Shown here piece after piece: positions 1 to 6,268 of a stretch of DNA of 13,614 nucleotides. The notes under the pieces are model-generated. The model saw nothing but the letters and a program-made list of their open reading frames with translations, had not been told where the DNA came from and searched no databases. The position numbers and the translations under genes are program-made. The stretch's first letter is position 1. Every line of letters begins with the position of its first letter. Origin of the DNA: Polaromonas sp. (lineage in GTDB: Bacteria > Pseudomonadota > Gammaproteobacteria > Burkholderiales > Burkholderiaceae_C); the NCBI GenBank assembly GCA_014376885.1, contig JACMQR010000202.1, positions 1 through 13,614 of the forward strand. The letters are read 5' to 3'.

Positions 1-173
1 GCCCCAGCCACACCGGCGTGCTGAGCGAAGACGCTTACCGGCAGATTTTTTCCAGCGCCTGCGGCCGTTATGGCACCACCCACGAGTACGCCCGGCTTAC
101 CTACGACAAGCTGCGCCTGCTGGGCATCGACGACCAGGCACTGGCAAAGCTGCTGCAGCTGGGCGGCCAATAG
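1..173 (+). CDS. ChaC-like gamma-glutamylcyclotransferase, C-terminal end (5' partial)
   Basis: Only the last 56 codons are present (frame begins at base 3, TAG at 171-173). The visible protein has the C-terminal pattern of ChaC-type glutathione-specific gamma-glutamylcyclotransferases: a short helix (SEDAYRQIFSSA), then G-x-x-GT-x-x-EY (CGRYGTTHEYA), then a helix ending in LRLLGIDDQALAKLL. The spacing of G, GT, Y, LG, D and LL agrees with my memory of the E. coli ChaC tail. Such enzymes cleave glutathione to 5-oxoproline and Cys-Gly in the cytoplasm. The catalytic Glu and the glycine-rich substrate loop lie outside the window, so activity cannot be judged. The gene converges on the DUF5666 lipoprotein gene across 66 bases in which I see no convincing terminator. 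Identity is likely but rests on a short tail. Confidence 0.6.
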   Translation, partial: PSHTGVLSEDAYRQIFSSACGRYGTTHEYARLTYDKLRLLGIDDQALAKLLQLGGQ

Positions 174-239
174 CGCTGGCTGCCACCCGGCAAACCCCGC
201 CTTGTCATGAATTGCAAAGCGAAGCAGCGCTCAGGCAGG

Positions 240-1496
240 CTAATCGAGTTTGATGCGCGTCGCCTTGATGGTGCCATCGGAAAACGCCACGCCCTTGACT
301 TCAAGCCTGACACCATCGCGCAAACCGGCGGCAGTCAGGCCACTGTCAAACTGCACATTGGCAAGCACGACGGTGACTTTGACCGGAACGCCGCCACTGG
401 ACGTCAGGGTGAAAGTGACGTCCGCCGAGGTCGCAGCCCGACCGGAAACCGTGCCGTGCAATTCGAACTTGAGCTGGTCCTGCTCATCTTCGAGTTCGAC
501 TTTTCTCGCCACCAGCACACCCTTGACGAGCCGGCCTTCCACCTCGACACGCGCGCCGGACTTGAGGCCCGCCGGTAGGGTGCTGATGCCGCTGGCATCT
601 ATCTGGAGCCCGTTGACACTGAATTTGGCGGAGGAGGTGAACTCGGTCACGGTGCCTTTGACTTCGGCCTGGTCGCGGTCTTCGGTTTCGACCTCGACCT
701 GGCGGATGCGCAGCGCTGCGCGCGTGCCGGTTGCCGGCGTGGTGGCCAGACGCACACGCACCAGCAAACCGCTGGACAAGCTCAACCCGGCCGGCAGGAT
801 GACATTTGGCGAGAATCCAATCACCAGCGTGCCAATCTGGAAGGTCGCGGTGTTCAGATTGCTGATTTTCCCTTGCAGCTTGAAAACTTTGACGTTGGCC
901 AAAAGCTTGCGCTCGATGCGCGTGGCCGTCATCAGGCTGGAAACCGGATCAACAAAGCCATACACCTCAACGATGTCGTTTGCCGACAATGCTGCAAACG
1001 TCAAGTCATTTTCAAAAACCGTGGTTGCCGTGATCTGCACGGTTTGCCCGAACACTTTGAAGGTTTGTGCCGCCGCGTTGATGCTGCCGCCATCGATCGG
1101 ACCCAGCAGATCGCTGCCAAAAATGATTTCTTCAGCCTCGTCGGTTTTATCGTCTTTGCGCGCCTTTACCTTGCCCTTGATGCGAACCATCATGCCGAGT
1201 TTCAACTCCTTGCGGTCCCGCGGGCCTCCATCGTCGTCCAGCTCCAGCACCCGAGCCAGCGAATCGTCGAAGCGGACCCCATTCAAGATGATTGAGCCGA
1301 TGCCCGAAATCGGTCCTACGGACAACGAGCCGGTACCGCCGCCGCCCACACTGCCCACGCCGGTCGGGCTGCTTGCGCTGTCGCTGCTGCCGCCGCCGCA
1401 GCCTGCCAGCGCCATGGCGCTGCCCAACAAGGTCAATAGCAAGCCCTCGCGGCGTGTGATGCCGAGGGATGCAGGGGTGATGTGCACGGATTTCAT
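240..1496 (-). CDS. DUF5666 repeat lipoprotein
   Basis: A 418-residue exported lipoprotein. Residues 1-33 form a lipoprotein signal: Arg15-Arg16, a hydrophobic stretch, then lipobox LAGC with Cys33 as the predicted lipidated residue. A Gly/Ser-rich linker (34-60) follows. The rest reads as about five beta-rich units (about 63-125, 130-198, 206-276, 278-336, 345-418). They recur as 'G-x-I-x-x-hydrophobic', 'F-x-V-x-G/L-x-I', 'L-x-x-G-x-x-V-x-V-x-G' and end in 'A-x-x-I/V-x-x', the layout of DUF5666 domains. No catalytic residues are apparent, so a surface or periplasmic binding or structural role is possible, but the function is unknown. The ATG overlaps the stop of the upstream DUF6502 gene (ATGA) and is preceded by a good Shine-Dalgarno, AAGAAGG, 6 bases away. 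This indicates translational coupling in a two-gene operon. Confidence 0.88.
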   Translation of the reverse strand: MKSVHITPASLGITRREGLLLTLLGSAMALAGCGGGSSDSASSPTGVGSVGGGGTGSLSVGPISGIGSIILNGVRFDDSLARVLELDDDGGPRDRKELKLGMMVRIKGKVKARKDDKTDEAEEIIFGSDLLGPIDGGSINAAAQTFKVFGQTVQITATTVFENDLTFAALSANDIVEVYGFVDPVSSLMTATRIERKLLANVKVFKLQGKISNLNTATFQIGTLVIGFSPNVILPAGLSLSSGLLVRVRLATTPATGTRAALRIRQVEVETEDRDQAEVKGTVTEFTSSAKFSVNGLQIDASGISTLPAGLKSGARVEVEGRLVKGVLVARKVELEDEQDQLKFELHGTVSGRAATSADVTFTLTSSGGVPVKVTVVLANVQFDSGLTAAGLRDGVRLEVKGVAFSDGTIKATRIKLD

Positions 1497-2392
1497 GGAA
1501 AACCTTCTTTCTGATGGATACGAACGGGCGACGGGAAATTTTTGGGCATGACCTGGGACCAGGTGAACAAGCCGATGCGCAAGCTGTGGTCCTGCGCGCG
1601 GCCATCAAGCCGGTCGGCAGCAATCAGCGCTTCCAGCTGAGGTGTGATCTCGCCGAGCATGCTGCGCCATTGCTGCATCATCAGGCTGCGCGCCTGCGCC
1701 AGCGACTGGCTAGAAAGCTCATCGGCAAAAATGGCCTGCTCTAGTTCCTGGCCGCCATCGCCCAGCACATTGGCTGTCGCAGCGCGCAAATGGTCGCCCA
1801 CGTTGTCACCCAGAAAGCCGACCATGCGCGCCCAGTCGCCGTGCGGCACAAAGGCCTCCTGCAGCAATTGAACCGTGTCGGTGCCAAGGTCGTGCCGGGC
1901 TAGTTGCAACCGGCACAACTCTTCCAGCAGCGTGCGCGGATGGACGTCACGCGTGACAGATTGGGCCAGAGCCTCAAAACTGGGCGCTGGACCGCTGCGC
2001 GCCAGAGGCTTGGGCGGACCAGCTGAAGCGGTAAGCGCCGGATCGGCCAGCCAGCGCATGAACACTTGCGTCACTGGCGAGCGAGCCGGCTCGCGATCAT
2101 GCGCCGACTGATTTTCCAGCCGCGTGACTTCGCGGCGGGTCAGCCCGGTTGTGGCACTGATGCGGCTGGTCAGGCGACCCGGTGGCAAATCGGCATGAAG
2201 CTGTCGCGCAGCCCGGACAAAGGCCTCGCGCAAACGTTCTTCGATCATCTGGATCGTGATGCCTTTTGCCAGGCAAAGCTGCGCCAGCGGTGAAAGTACA
2301 TTGCCAACCGCTTCGAGCAGCAACTGCTTTTCACCAGCCAGCGCCGAGCTGTCGATTGATTTGGCAAACGAGTCGTGGTCGGACAAGGACAT
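1493..2392 (-). CDS. DUF6502 family protein, probable DNA-binding regulator
   Basis: 299 residues if started at the ATG at 2390-2392. The frame stays open 38 codons further upstream, but that extension would run through the -10 box and inverted repeat, so I chose the shorter start. The N-terminal half is helical. Residues 28-66 hold the pattern LSPLAQLCLAKGITIQMIEE, and residues 74-94 (SRISATTGLTRREVTRL) look like a helix-turn-helix recognition unit. The C-terminal half (135-285) is mixed helical without a catalytic signature. I recognise the whole as DUF6502, a family of unknown function. From the helix-turn-helix-like segment I infer a cytoplasmic regulator, possibly autoregulatory through the inverted repeat at its promoter. 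It is coupled by an ATGA overlap to the DUF5666 lipoprotein gene. I recall these two families as neighbours in related genomes, but cannot confirm it here. Confidence 0.82.
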   Translation of the reverse strand: MSLSDHDSFAKSIDSSALAGEKQLLLEAVGNVLSPLAQLCLAKGITIQMIEERLREAFVRAARQLHADLPPGRLTSRISATTGLTRREVTRLENQSAHDREPARSPVTQVFMRWLADPALTASAGPPKPLARSGPAPSFEALAQSVTRDVHPRTLLEELCRLQLARHDLGTDTVQLLQEAFVPHGDWARMVGFLGDNVGDHLRAATANVLGDGGQELEQAIFADELSSQSLAQARSLMMQQWRSMLGEITPQLEALIAADRLDGRAQDHSLRIGLFTWSQVMPKNFPSPVRIHQKEGFP

Positions 2393-2402
2393 AGTGAAAT
2401 CA

Positions 2403-2408
2403 AGTATA
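2403..2408 (-). promoter_or_regulatory. -10 box (TATACT) of the DUF6502-DUF5666 operon
   Basis: Read on the minus strand, TATACT matches the sigma-70 -10 consensus at 5 of 6 positions. Standard spacing puts the transcription start near 2396, only about 4 bases before the ATG. No Shine-Dalgarno sequence lies between (TGATTTCACT precedes the ATG). The hexamer 17 bases upstream (TACAAA) is a poor -35. The promoter may therefore be weak or need an activator. Confidence 0.5.
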
Positions 2409-2428
2409 AATGTGTAGAAAGCACATTT
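2408..2428. promoter_or_regulatory. Perfect inverted repeat, probable operator
   Basis: AAATGTG, 7 unrelated bases (TAGAAAG), then CACATTT: a perfect 7-base dyad. It sits in the -35/-10 interval of the DUF6502 promoter and overlaps the first base of the -10 box. The half-site resembles the CRP/FNR half-site (TGTG...CACA), but the gap between TGTG and CACA is 7 bases instead of the 8 of a classical CRP site. Read on the minus strand, the same DNA also contains two near-copies of TCTACAAATGT spaced 15 bases apart (second copy TCTACACATTT). A regulator binding here could block or shift RNA polymerase. DUF6502 itself is one candidate, a CRP/FNR-type protein another. Confidence 0.55.
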
Positions 2429-2582
2429 GTAGATATTTTGCTGCCCAAACGCCTTGCCAGCCCAAAGAATGTCAGGTTCAGGCAACACCCAGCCATCGAA
2501 CGCCAAAATAGCGGTGGCGTAAAGCCCGGTATCTTGTCAGCTGTCAGGGCCGTGCGTCGCTGCCCATGCCCATGCGTAAATC

Positions 2583-2588
2583 TATAAT
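2583..2588 (+). promoter_or_regulatory. Consensus -10 box (TATAAT) of pdxH
   Basis: A perfect TATAAT is followed by six bases (TTGACA) and then the pdxH ATG. Standard geometry places +1 on the A of the start codon (2595), predicting a leaderless transcript. No Shine-Dalgarno sequence precedes the ATG, which is consistent. The -35 region (about 2559-2565, GCTGCCC) does not match consensus. Confidence 0.55.
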
Positions 2589-2594
2589 TTGACA

Positions 2595-3254
2595 ATGTCA
2601 GAACAATCCCTTGCCATTGCAGACCTGCGCAAAAGCTACGAGCGTGCCGAGCTCAATGAAGATGCCTCGCAGGCCGACCCGCTCAAGCAGTTTGACCAGT
2701 GGCTCACCGAAGCCATCGCCGCCAATGTCCCCGAACCGAATGCCATGACATTGGCCACCGTGGCAAACGACCTGCGGCCATCAACCCGGGTGGTGCTGAT
2801 CAAGGGGCTGGACGCGCGCGGCGTCGTCTGGTATTCCAACTACGCCAGCCGCAAGGGCCAGGAGCTGGCTGGCAACCCGTATGCGGCGCTGCAGTTTCAC
2901 TGGGTCGAGCTCGAGCGCGTGGTGCGCATCGAAGGCCGGGTTGAAAAAATTTCAGACGAGGAAAGCGATGCCTACTTCAACAGCCGGCCGCTTGATTCGC
3001 GCATCGGCGCCTGGGCCAGCCCGCAAAGCGAGGTGATCTCTGGCCGCGGCGTGCTGGTGGCCAATGCTGCCAAATACGGCGCCCGGTTCATGCTCAATCC
3101 GCCGCGCCCGCCGCACTGGGGCGGGTATCGCTTGGTACCGGACAACTGGGAGTTCTGGCAGGGTCGCAAAAGCCGTCTGCATGACCGCCTGCGCTACACG
3201 CTGCAAACCGAAAACGAAGGCGGCGACTGGCTGCGCGAGCGCCTGGCGCCTTAG
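2595..3254 (+). CDS. pdxH: Pyridoxine/pyridoxamine 5'-phosphate oxidase
   Basis: This FMN-dependent enzyme oxidises pyridoxine 5'-phosphate or pyridoxamine 5'-phosphate to pyridoxal 5'-phosphate, the last step of vitamin B6 synthesis and salvage. The protein is 219 residues, as expected for the family (E. coli about 218). Visible hallmarks are the FMN-binding core RVVLIKGLD and [13 protein letters not shown], then [14 protein letters not shown]. The C-terminal family signature [13 protein letters not shown] is at about 186-198, and the protein has the canonical RLAP end. An in-frame TTG lies two codons upstream (2589) and directly follows the TATAAT box, so I prefer the ATG at 2595. The gene is divergent from DUF6502. 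Its stop codon interlocks with the folK stop codon (TTAG at 3251-3254). Confidence 0.97.
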   Translation: MSEQSLAIADLRKSYERAELNEDASQADPLKQFDQWLTEAIAANVPEPNAMTLATVANDLRPSTRVVLIKGLDARGVVWYSNYASRKGQELAGNPYAALQFHWVELERVVRIEGRVEKISDEESDAYFNSRPLDSRIGAWASPQSEVISGRGVLVANAAKYGARFMLNPPRPPHWGGYRLVPDNWEFWQGRKSRLHDRLRYTLQTENEGGDWLRERLAP

Positions 3255-3832
3255 CCCTGGCAGATTGCCAAATCTCCAAGCCGTCGGACATGCTGGTGCT
3301 GCACAGCCGCCAGTGCCTCGGCACTGACGCAGCCCGGCGCAATTTCAGCCAGCGGCACCAGCACAAAGGCGCGCTGCATCATGCGCGGATGAGGCACCGA
3401 CAGGCGAGCCGATTCGATGCGCGCGCTGCCATACAGCAGTAAATCAAGGTCCAGGGTGCGCGGCGCGTTGCGGTACGGCCGTTCGCGACCGGCCTGTTGC
3501 TCCAGCCTTTGCAGCTGGTCGAGCAGCGCCGGCGCAGCCAAGCCGGTTGTCAGCAACGCCACGGCATTGCAATAGTCGGGGCCGATTGCGGCGGCTTCAT
3601 GGCCGCCGCAGCTGGCCATTGGCGCAGTCTGGTAAATGCCCGACACCGCGCTAACCCGGGTCAGCGGCAGCCCGTCAAGCGCCTGCAGCGCCTGGCGCAG
3701 CGCAGCCCCGGTGTCGCCAAGGTTGGCGCCCAGTGCGACACAGGCGGTCACCGGGTCGCGCAGCAGCGCCTGGTCGATTGTGTGGTCTGCCGGTTTGGCC
3801 TGGCGCGTGGCGGCTTGCGGGCGCTCAGTCAT
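3251..3832 (-). CDS. folK: 2-amino-4-hydroxy-6-hydroxymethyldihydropteridine pyrophosphokinase
   Basis: HPPK transfers pyrophosphate from ATP to 6-hydroxymethyl-7,8-dihydropterin in folate synthesis. Visible motifs are ALGANLGD (33-40), the family signature [15 protein letters not shown] (121-135, with the Mg-binding Asp pair in LDLD) and [16 protein letters not shown] (146-161). At 193 residues it is longer than E. coli FolK (about 159). There is an N-terminal extension of about 28 residues, and about 10 extra residues ([11 protein letters not shown], 74-84) in the loop before DYCNAV, which is close to the active site. The ATG overlaps the pcnB stop (ATGA at 3829-3832) with only a weak Shine-Dalgarno, so its translation is probably coupled to pcnB. 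The pcnB-folK order is also found in E. coli. It is the last gene of the minus-strand operon, and no terminator follows before pdxH. Confidence 0.95.
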   Translation of the reverse strand: MTERPQAATRQAKPADHTIDQALLRDPVTACVALGANLGDTGAALRQALQALDGLPLTRVSAVSGIYQTAPMASCGGHEAAAIGPDYCNAVALLTTGLAAPALLDQLQRLEQQAGRERPYRNAPRTLDLDLLLYGSARIESARLSVPHPRMMQRAFVLVPLAEIAPGCVSAEALAAVQHQHVRRLGDLAICQG

Positions 3833-5433
3833 TCGCTGGCCGGGGACGGCCCTTCGCTGCCGCCCTCCTGGCCTTCGGCGGTGCGGCTGGCCGGCTTGCG
3901 GCGGCGGCGGCGCTTTTTGGCAGGCGCTGCGTCGCCCTCTTGCAGGGGCAATTCCAGGCTGTCAGTAGCCGCCGGTCCAGTACCGGTCAGGCCGCTGGCC
4001 TCGGCATCAACCCGCTTCACCCGAACGCGCGGCGCCTGCGGCTTTTTCTGTTGTGTTTCGCGAATCGCCTCGATCATGTCGTGGCGCTCGTCATCGTAAG
4101 CCGTGCTGAACCGTTCCCACCATTCACCCAGGGCCGGATCAATCTCGCCAATCTGGCCGCGCAGGCGCAAAAAGTCAAAGCCGGCGCGAAAGCGCGGCTG
4201 CTCCAGCAGCGAGTACGGCGCATTGCCGACGCGCTTTTCAAAACGCGGCTGCATGGTCCAGATCTCGCGCATGTCGATGCCCAGCTTGCCGCGTCCCGAG
4301 ACATCGCCGATCTTGGCGTTGAAGGCCTCGTCGATCGCATCTTGCAGGGCTGCCATGGCGGCCTCGCCCTGGTTGAGTCGCCGGTCCCAGCCATGGCGCA
4401 CGTCGGACCAGAGCACGCAAGACAGCAAAAAGCTTGGTGCGACCGGCTTGCCCTCGCCAACGCGGCGGTCGGTGTCCTGCAAAGCCAGCTTGAGAAACGG
4501 GTCGTCGGCCATGTCGACCACCACGTCGAGCAGCGGGTAGATGCCGGTGCCCAGGCCGAGCTCCTTGAGCTGCGCGATGCTGGCCAGGGAATGGCCGGTC
4601 TGCAGCAGCTTGAGCATTTCGTCAAACAGGCGCGACTGCGGCACGTCGGCCAGCAGGCGGCACATTTCCTTCAGGGGCGCTGCGGTTTGTGCGTCAAACT
4701 TAAAGCCCAGCGCTTTGAGCTTGGCAGCAAAACGCACGGCGCGAATGATGCGCACCGGGTCTTCCCGGTAGCGCAGCGCCGGGTCACCGATCATGCGGAC
4801 GATCTTTTTCCCGGCGTCGCCAATGCCATTGTGGTAATCCACGACGATCTGGGTCTCAGGGTCGTAGTACATCGCGTTGATGGTGAAGTCGCGCCGCGCC
4901 GCGTCTTCCTCCATCGGCCCCCAGACGTTGTCACGCAGCACCCGGCCCGAGCTGTGCACGGCATGCTTCATGCCGGCCAGCTCGCTTTTGCTGGTGCGCT
5001 CGTTGCCGCCCACCTGCTCTGCCAGGGCGTTGTCCAGGTGGGCGCGAAAGGTAGAGACCTCGATCACCTCGTGCTCGCGCCCCCGGCCGTAAATCACATG
5101 GACGATGCGAAAGCGCCGGCCGATGATGAAGGCGCGGCGAAACAGCGACTTGACCTGCTCGGGCGTCGCGTTGGTGGCGACATCAAAATCTTTCGGCCGC
5201 AGGCCGACCAGCAGGTCGCGCACCGCGCCGCCGACTATGTAGGCCTCAAATCCTGCCTGCTTGAGGACATGCACCACATCCAGCGCGCGCTCGTCGACCA
5301 GCTTGACGTCGATGCCATGGTCCTTGAACGCGATGTCATGGCGCTTGCCGAAGGGCGACTTGGCAACGCGCATGGCGGCGGAGGGCATGCCGGCGGTTTT
5401 TCCGAACAGCTTGTCTATGAATTTTTTGATCAT
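3829..5433 (-). CDS. pcnB: Poly(A) polymerase I
   Basis: PcnB adds 3' poly(A) tails to RNA and so promotes decay by exonucleases; in E. coli it also controls plasmid copy number through RNA I. The 534-residue protein has the class II nucleotidyltransferase core: GGAVRD (68-73), then KDFDVATNATPEQV with the metal-binding pair Asp82/Asp84. These are followed by EEDAARRDFTINAMYY (about 176-190) and RYREDPVRIIRAVRF (221-235), typical of the poly(A)/CCA polymerase superfamily. The tail is low complexity, with a basic cluster KKRRRRRK (506-513) and then an acidic, Ser/Gly-rich end; basic tails are usual for RNA binding here. The frame is open 30 codons further to 5523. I chose the start MIKKFIDKLFGK because it resembles N-termini I recall from related PcnB proteins. 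The ATG lacks a clear Shine-Dalgarno. folK overlaps the stop. Confidence 0.94.
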   Translation of the reverse strand: MIKKFIDKLFGKTAGMPSAAMRVAKSPFGKRHDIAFKDHGIDVKLVDERALDVVHVLKQAGFEAYIVGGAVRDLLVGLRPKDFDVATNATPEQVKSLFRRAFIIGRRFRIVHVIYGRGREHEVIEVSTFRAHLDNALAEQVGGNERTSKSELAGMKHAVHSSGRVLRDNVWGPMEEDAARRDFTINAMYYDPETQIVVDYHNGIGDAGKKIVRMIGDPALRYREDPVRIIRAVRFAAKLKALGFKFDAQTAAPLKEMCRLLADVPQSRLFDEMLKLLQTGHSLASIAQLKELGLGTGIYPLLDVVVDMADDPFLKLALQDTDRRVGEGKPVAPSFLLSCVLWSDVRHGWDRRLNQGEAAMAALQDAIDEAFNAKIGDVSGRGKLGIDMREIWTMQPRFEKRVGNAPYSLLEQPRFRAGFDFLRLRGQIGEIDPALGEWWERFSTAYDDERHDMIEAIRETQQKKPQAPRVRVKRVDAEASGLTGTGPAATDSLELPLQEGDAAPAKKRRRRRKPASRTAEGQEGGSEGPSPASE

Positions 5434-5452
5434 GAAATTTAATTTTTTGAGC

Positions 5453-5486
5453 AGAACGGCGCTGCCATTCAAATGCAGACCGTTTT
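5453..5486 (-). promoter_or_regulatory. Possible hairpin in the pcnB leader
   Basis: AACGG and CTGC on one side pair with GCAG and CCGTT on the other. They are separated by a small 2x1 internal loop and a 9-base apical loop. The structure lies about 20 bases before the chosen pcnB ATG, inside the 115-base gap after the HAD gene. It is followed by an A/T-rich stretch with no Shine-Dalgarno. It could tune translation or processing of pcnB, or be chance; if pcnB starts at 5523 it would be coding. Confidence 0.25.
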
Positions 5487-5548
5487 CTTGTCGGGTACGG
5501 GCGAACAGCGGCCGGTGCTGCAAGGCGGGCCGGCGCAGTTGCTGATAC

Positions 5549-6268
5549 CTAAAACAAATCGAGTATGCGCCATCCGCGCTCTTTGGCCAGGGCCCGCAGA
5601 TGCGGCTCGGGGTTGGTGGCGACCGGCTCGGTCACCTTTTCGAGCAACGCCAGGTCGTTCATGGAGTCGGTGTAAAACGTCGTGTGCACATCGCACCAGG
5701 CCAGGCTGCGCCTGGCCAGCCATTGTTCCATGCGAATGACCTTGCCTTCGCGGGCCGACGGCGTGCCGCTGATTTCGCCGGTCAGTTCGCCCTGGGCATC
5801 ACGCGCCAGCTCGACCGCGATCAGTTCGGACACGCCAAAAGCGTCGGCAATCGGCCGGGTCACGAACTCGTTGGAGGCCGTCACGATGACCAGCGTGTCC
5901 CCGGCCGCCCGGTGCCCGGCGACCAGTTCAAGCGCCTGGCTTTTAATGCCTTTTCCGATAATCTCGCTCATGAACCGGGCATGAGCTGATCCTGAATTAA
6001 TAGCGCCTTGCTGACGGATGGCTTGCGTGGCAAAGCGCACATAGTCGTGAATGTCCAGCGTGCCGGCGCGGTACTGGGCAAAAAACTCGGCATTGCGGCG
6101 CTTGAATTCGGTGGCGTCGCACCAGCCCAGCGCAATCGTGAATTCACCCCACTCGAAATCCGAATCCATCGGGATCAAGGTATGGTCCAGGTCGAATAGG
6201 GCCAGTTTCAACCTGGCTTGCGCGCCAGCCGGCGCACTGGCCCAGTCTGCATTCTTCAACACGGTCAT
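5549..6268 (-). CDS. HAD-IB family phosphatase (SerB-like)
   Basis: A 239-residue cytoplasmic haloacid dehalogenase-type phosphatase. All four HAD motifs are visible. Motif I is FDLDHTL, with nucleophile Asp26 and acid/base Asp28. Motif II is VIVTASNEF (Thr130/Ser132). The motif III lysine is Lys176 in REGKVIRMEQWL. Motif IV is FYTDSMNDLALL (Asp201, Asp205). The segment between motifs I and II (about 33-120) is the helical C1-type cap of subfamily IB, shared with phosphoserine phosphatases. The substrate is unknown. It is probably not the main SerB, because the family at this locus is usually annotated only as a HAD hydrolase. The start overlaps the hda stop (ATGA), with GGAG 5 bases upstream of the ATG, so the two genes are translationally coupled. 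Confidence 0.9.
   Translation of the reverse strand: MTVLKNADWASAPAGAQARLKLALFDLDHTLIPMDSDFEWGEFTIALGWCDATEFKRRNAEFFAQYRAGTLDIHDYVRFATQAIRQQGAINSGSAHARFMSEIIGKGIKSQALELVAGHRAAGDTLVIVTASNEFVTRPIADAFGVSELIAVELARDAQGELTGEISGTPSAREGKVIRMEQWLARRSLAWCDVHTTFYTDSMNDLALLEKVTEPVATNPEPHLRALAKERGWRILDLF

Noticed and set aside
250..1551. 433-codon open frame opposite the DUF5666 gene
   Set aside because: It mirrors codon bias of the real gene in GC-rich DNA; its translation is low-complexity Ser/Thr/Pro/Arg with no domain.
2393..2506. N-terminal extension of DUF6502 to an upstream ATG
   Set aside because: It would place the -10 box and perfect dyad inside the coding region; the internal ATG at 2390-2392 fits the promoter better.
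2500..2520. ACGCCA / TGGCGT inverted repeat upstream of pdxH
   Set aside because: Only 6 bases per arm with a 9-base gap, no T tract, and not positioned near either -10 box; could be chance.
2589..2594. TTG start for pdxH two codons upstream
   Set aside because: It abuts the TATAAT box and would lie before the predicted transcription start; the ATG gives the family length.
3733..5442. 569-codon open frame opposite pcnB
   Set aside because: pcnB is a clear family member with all motifs; the antisense product is rich in His/Gln/Ala/Val without recognisable features.
5985..6004. A/T-rich patch inside the HAD gene resembling short palindromic repeats I recall from Comamonadaceae
   Set aside because: Pairing between the halves is poor and the reading frame is kept, so I cannot support a repeat element.
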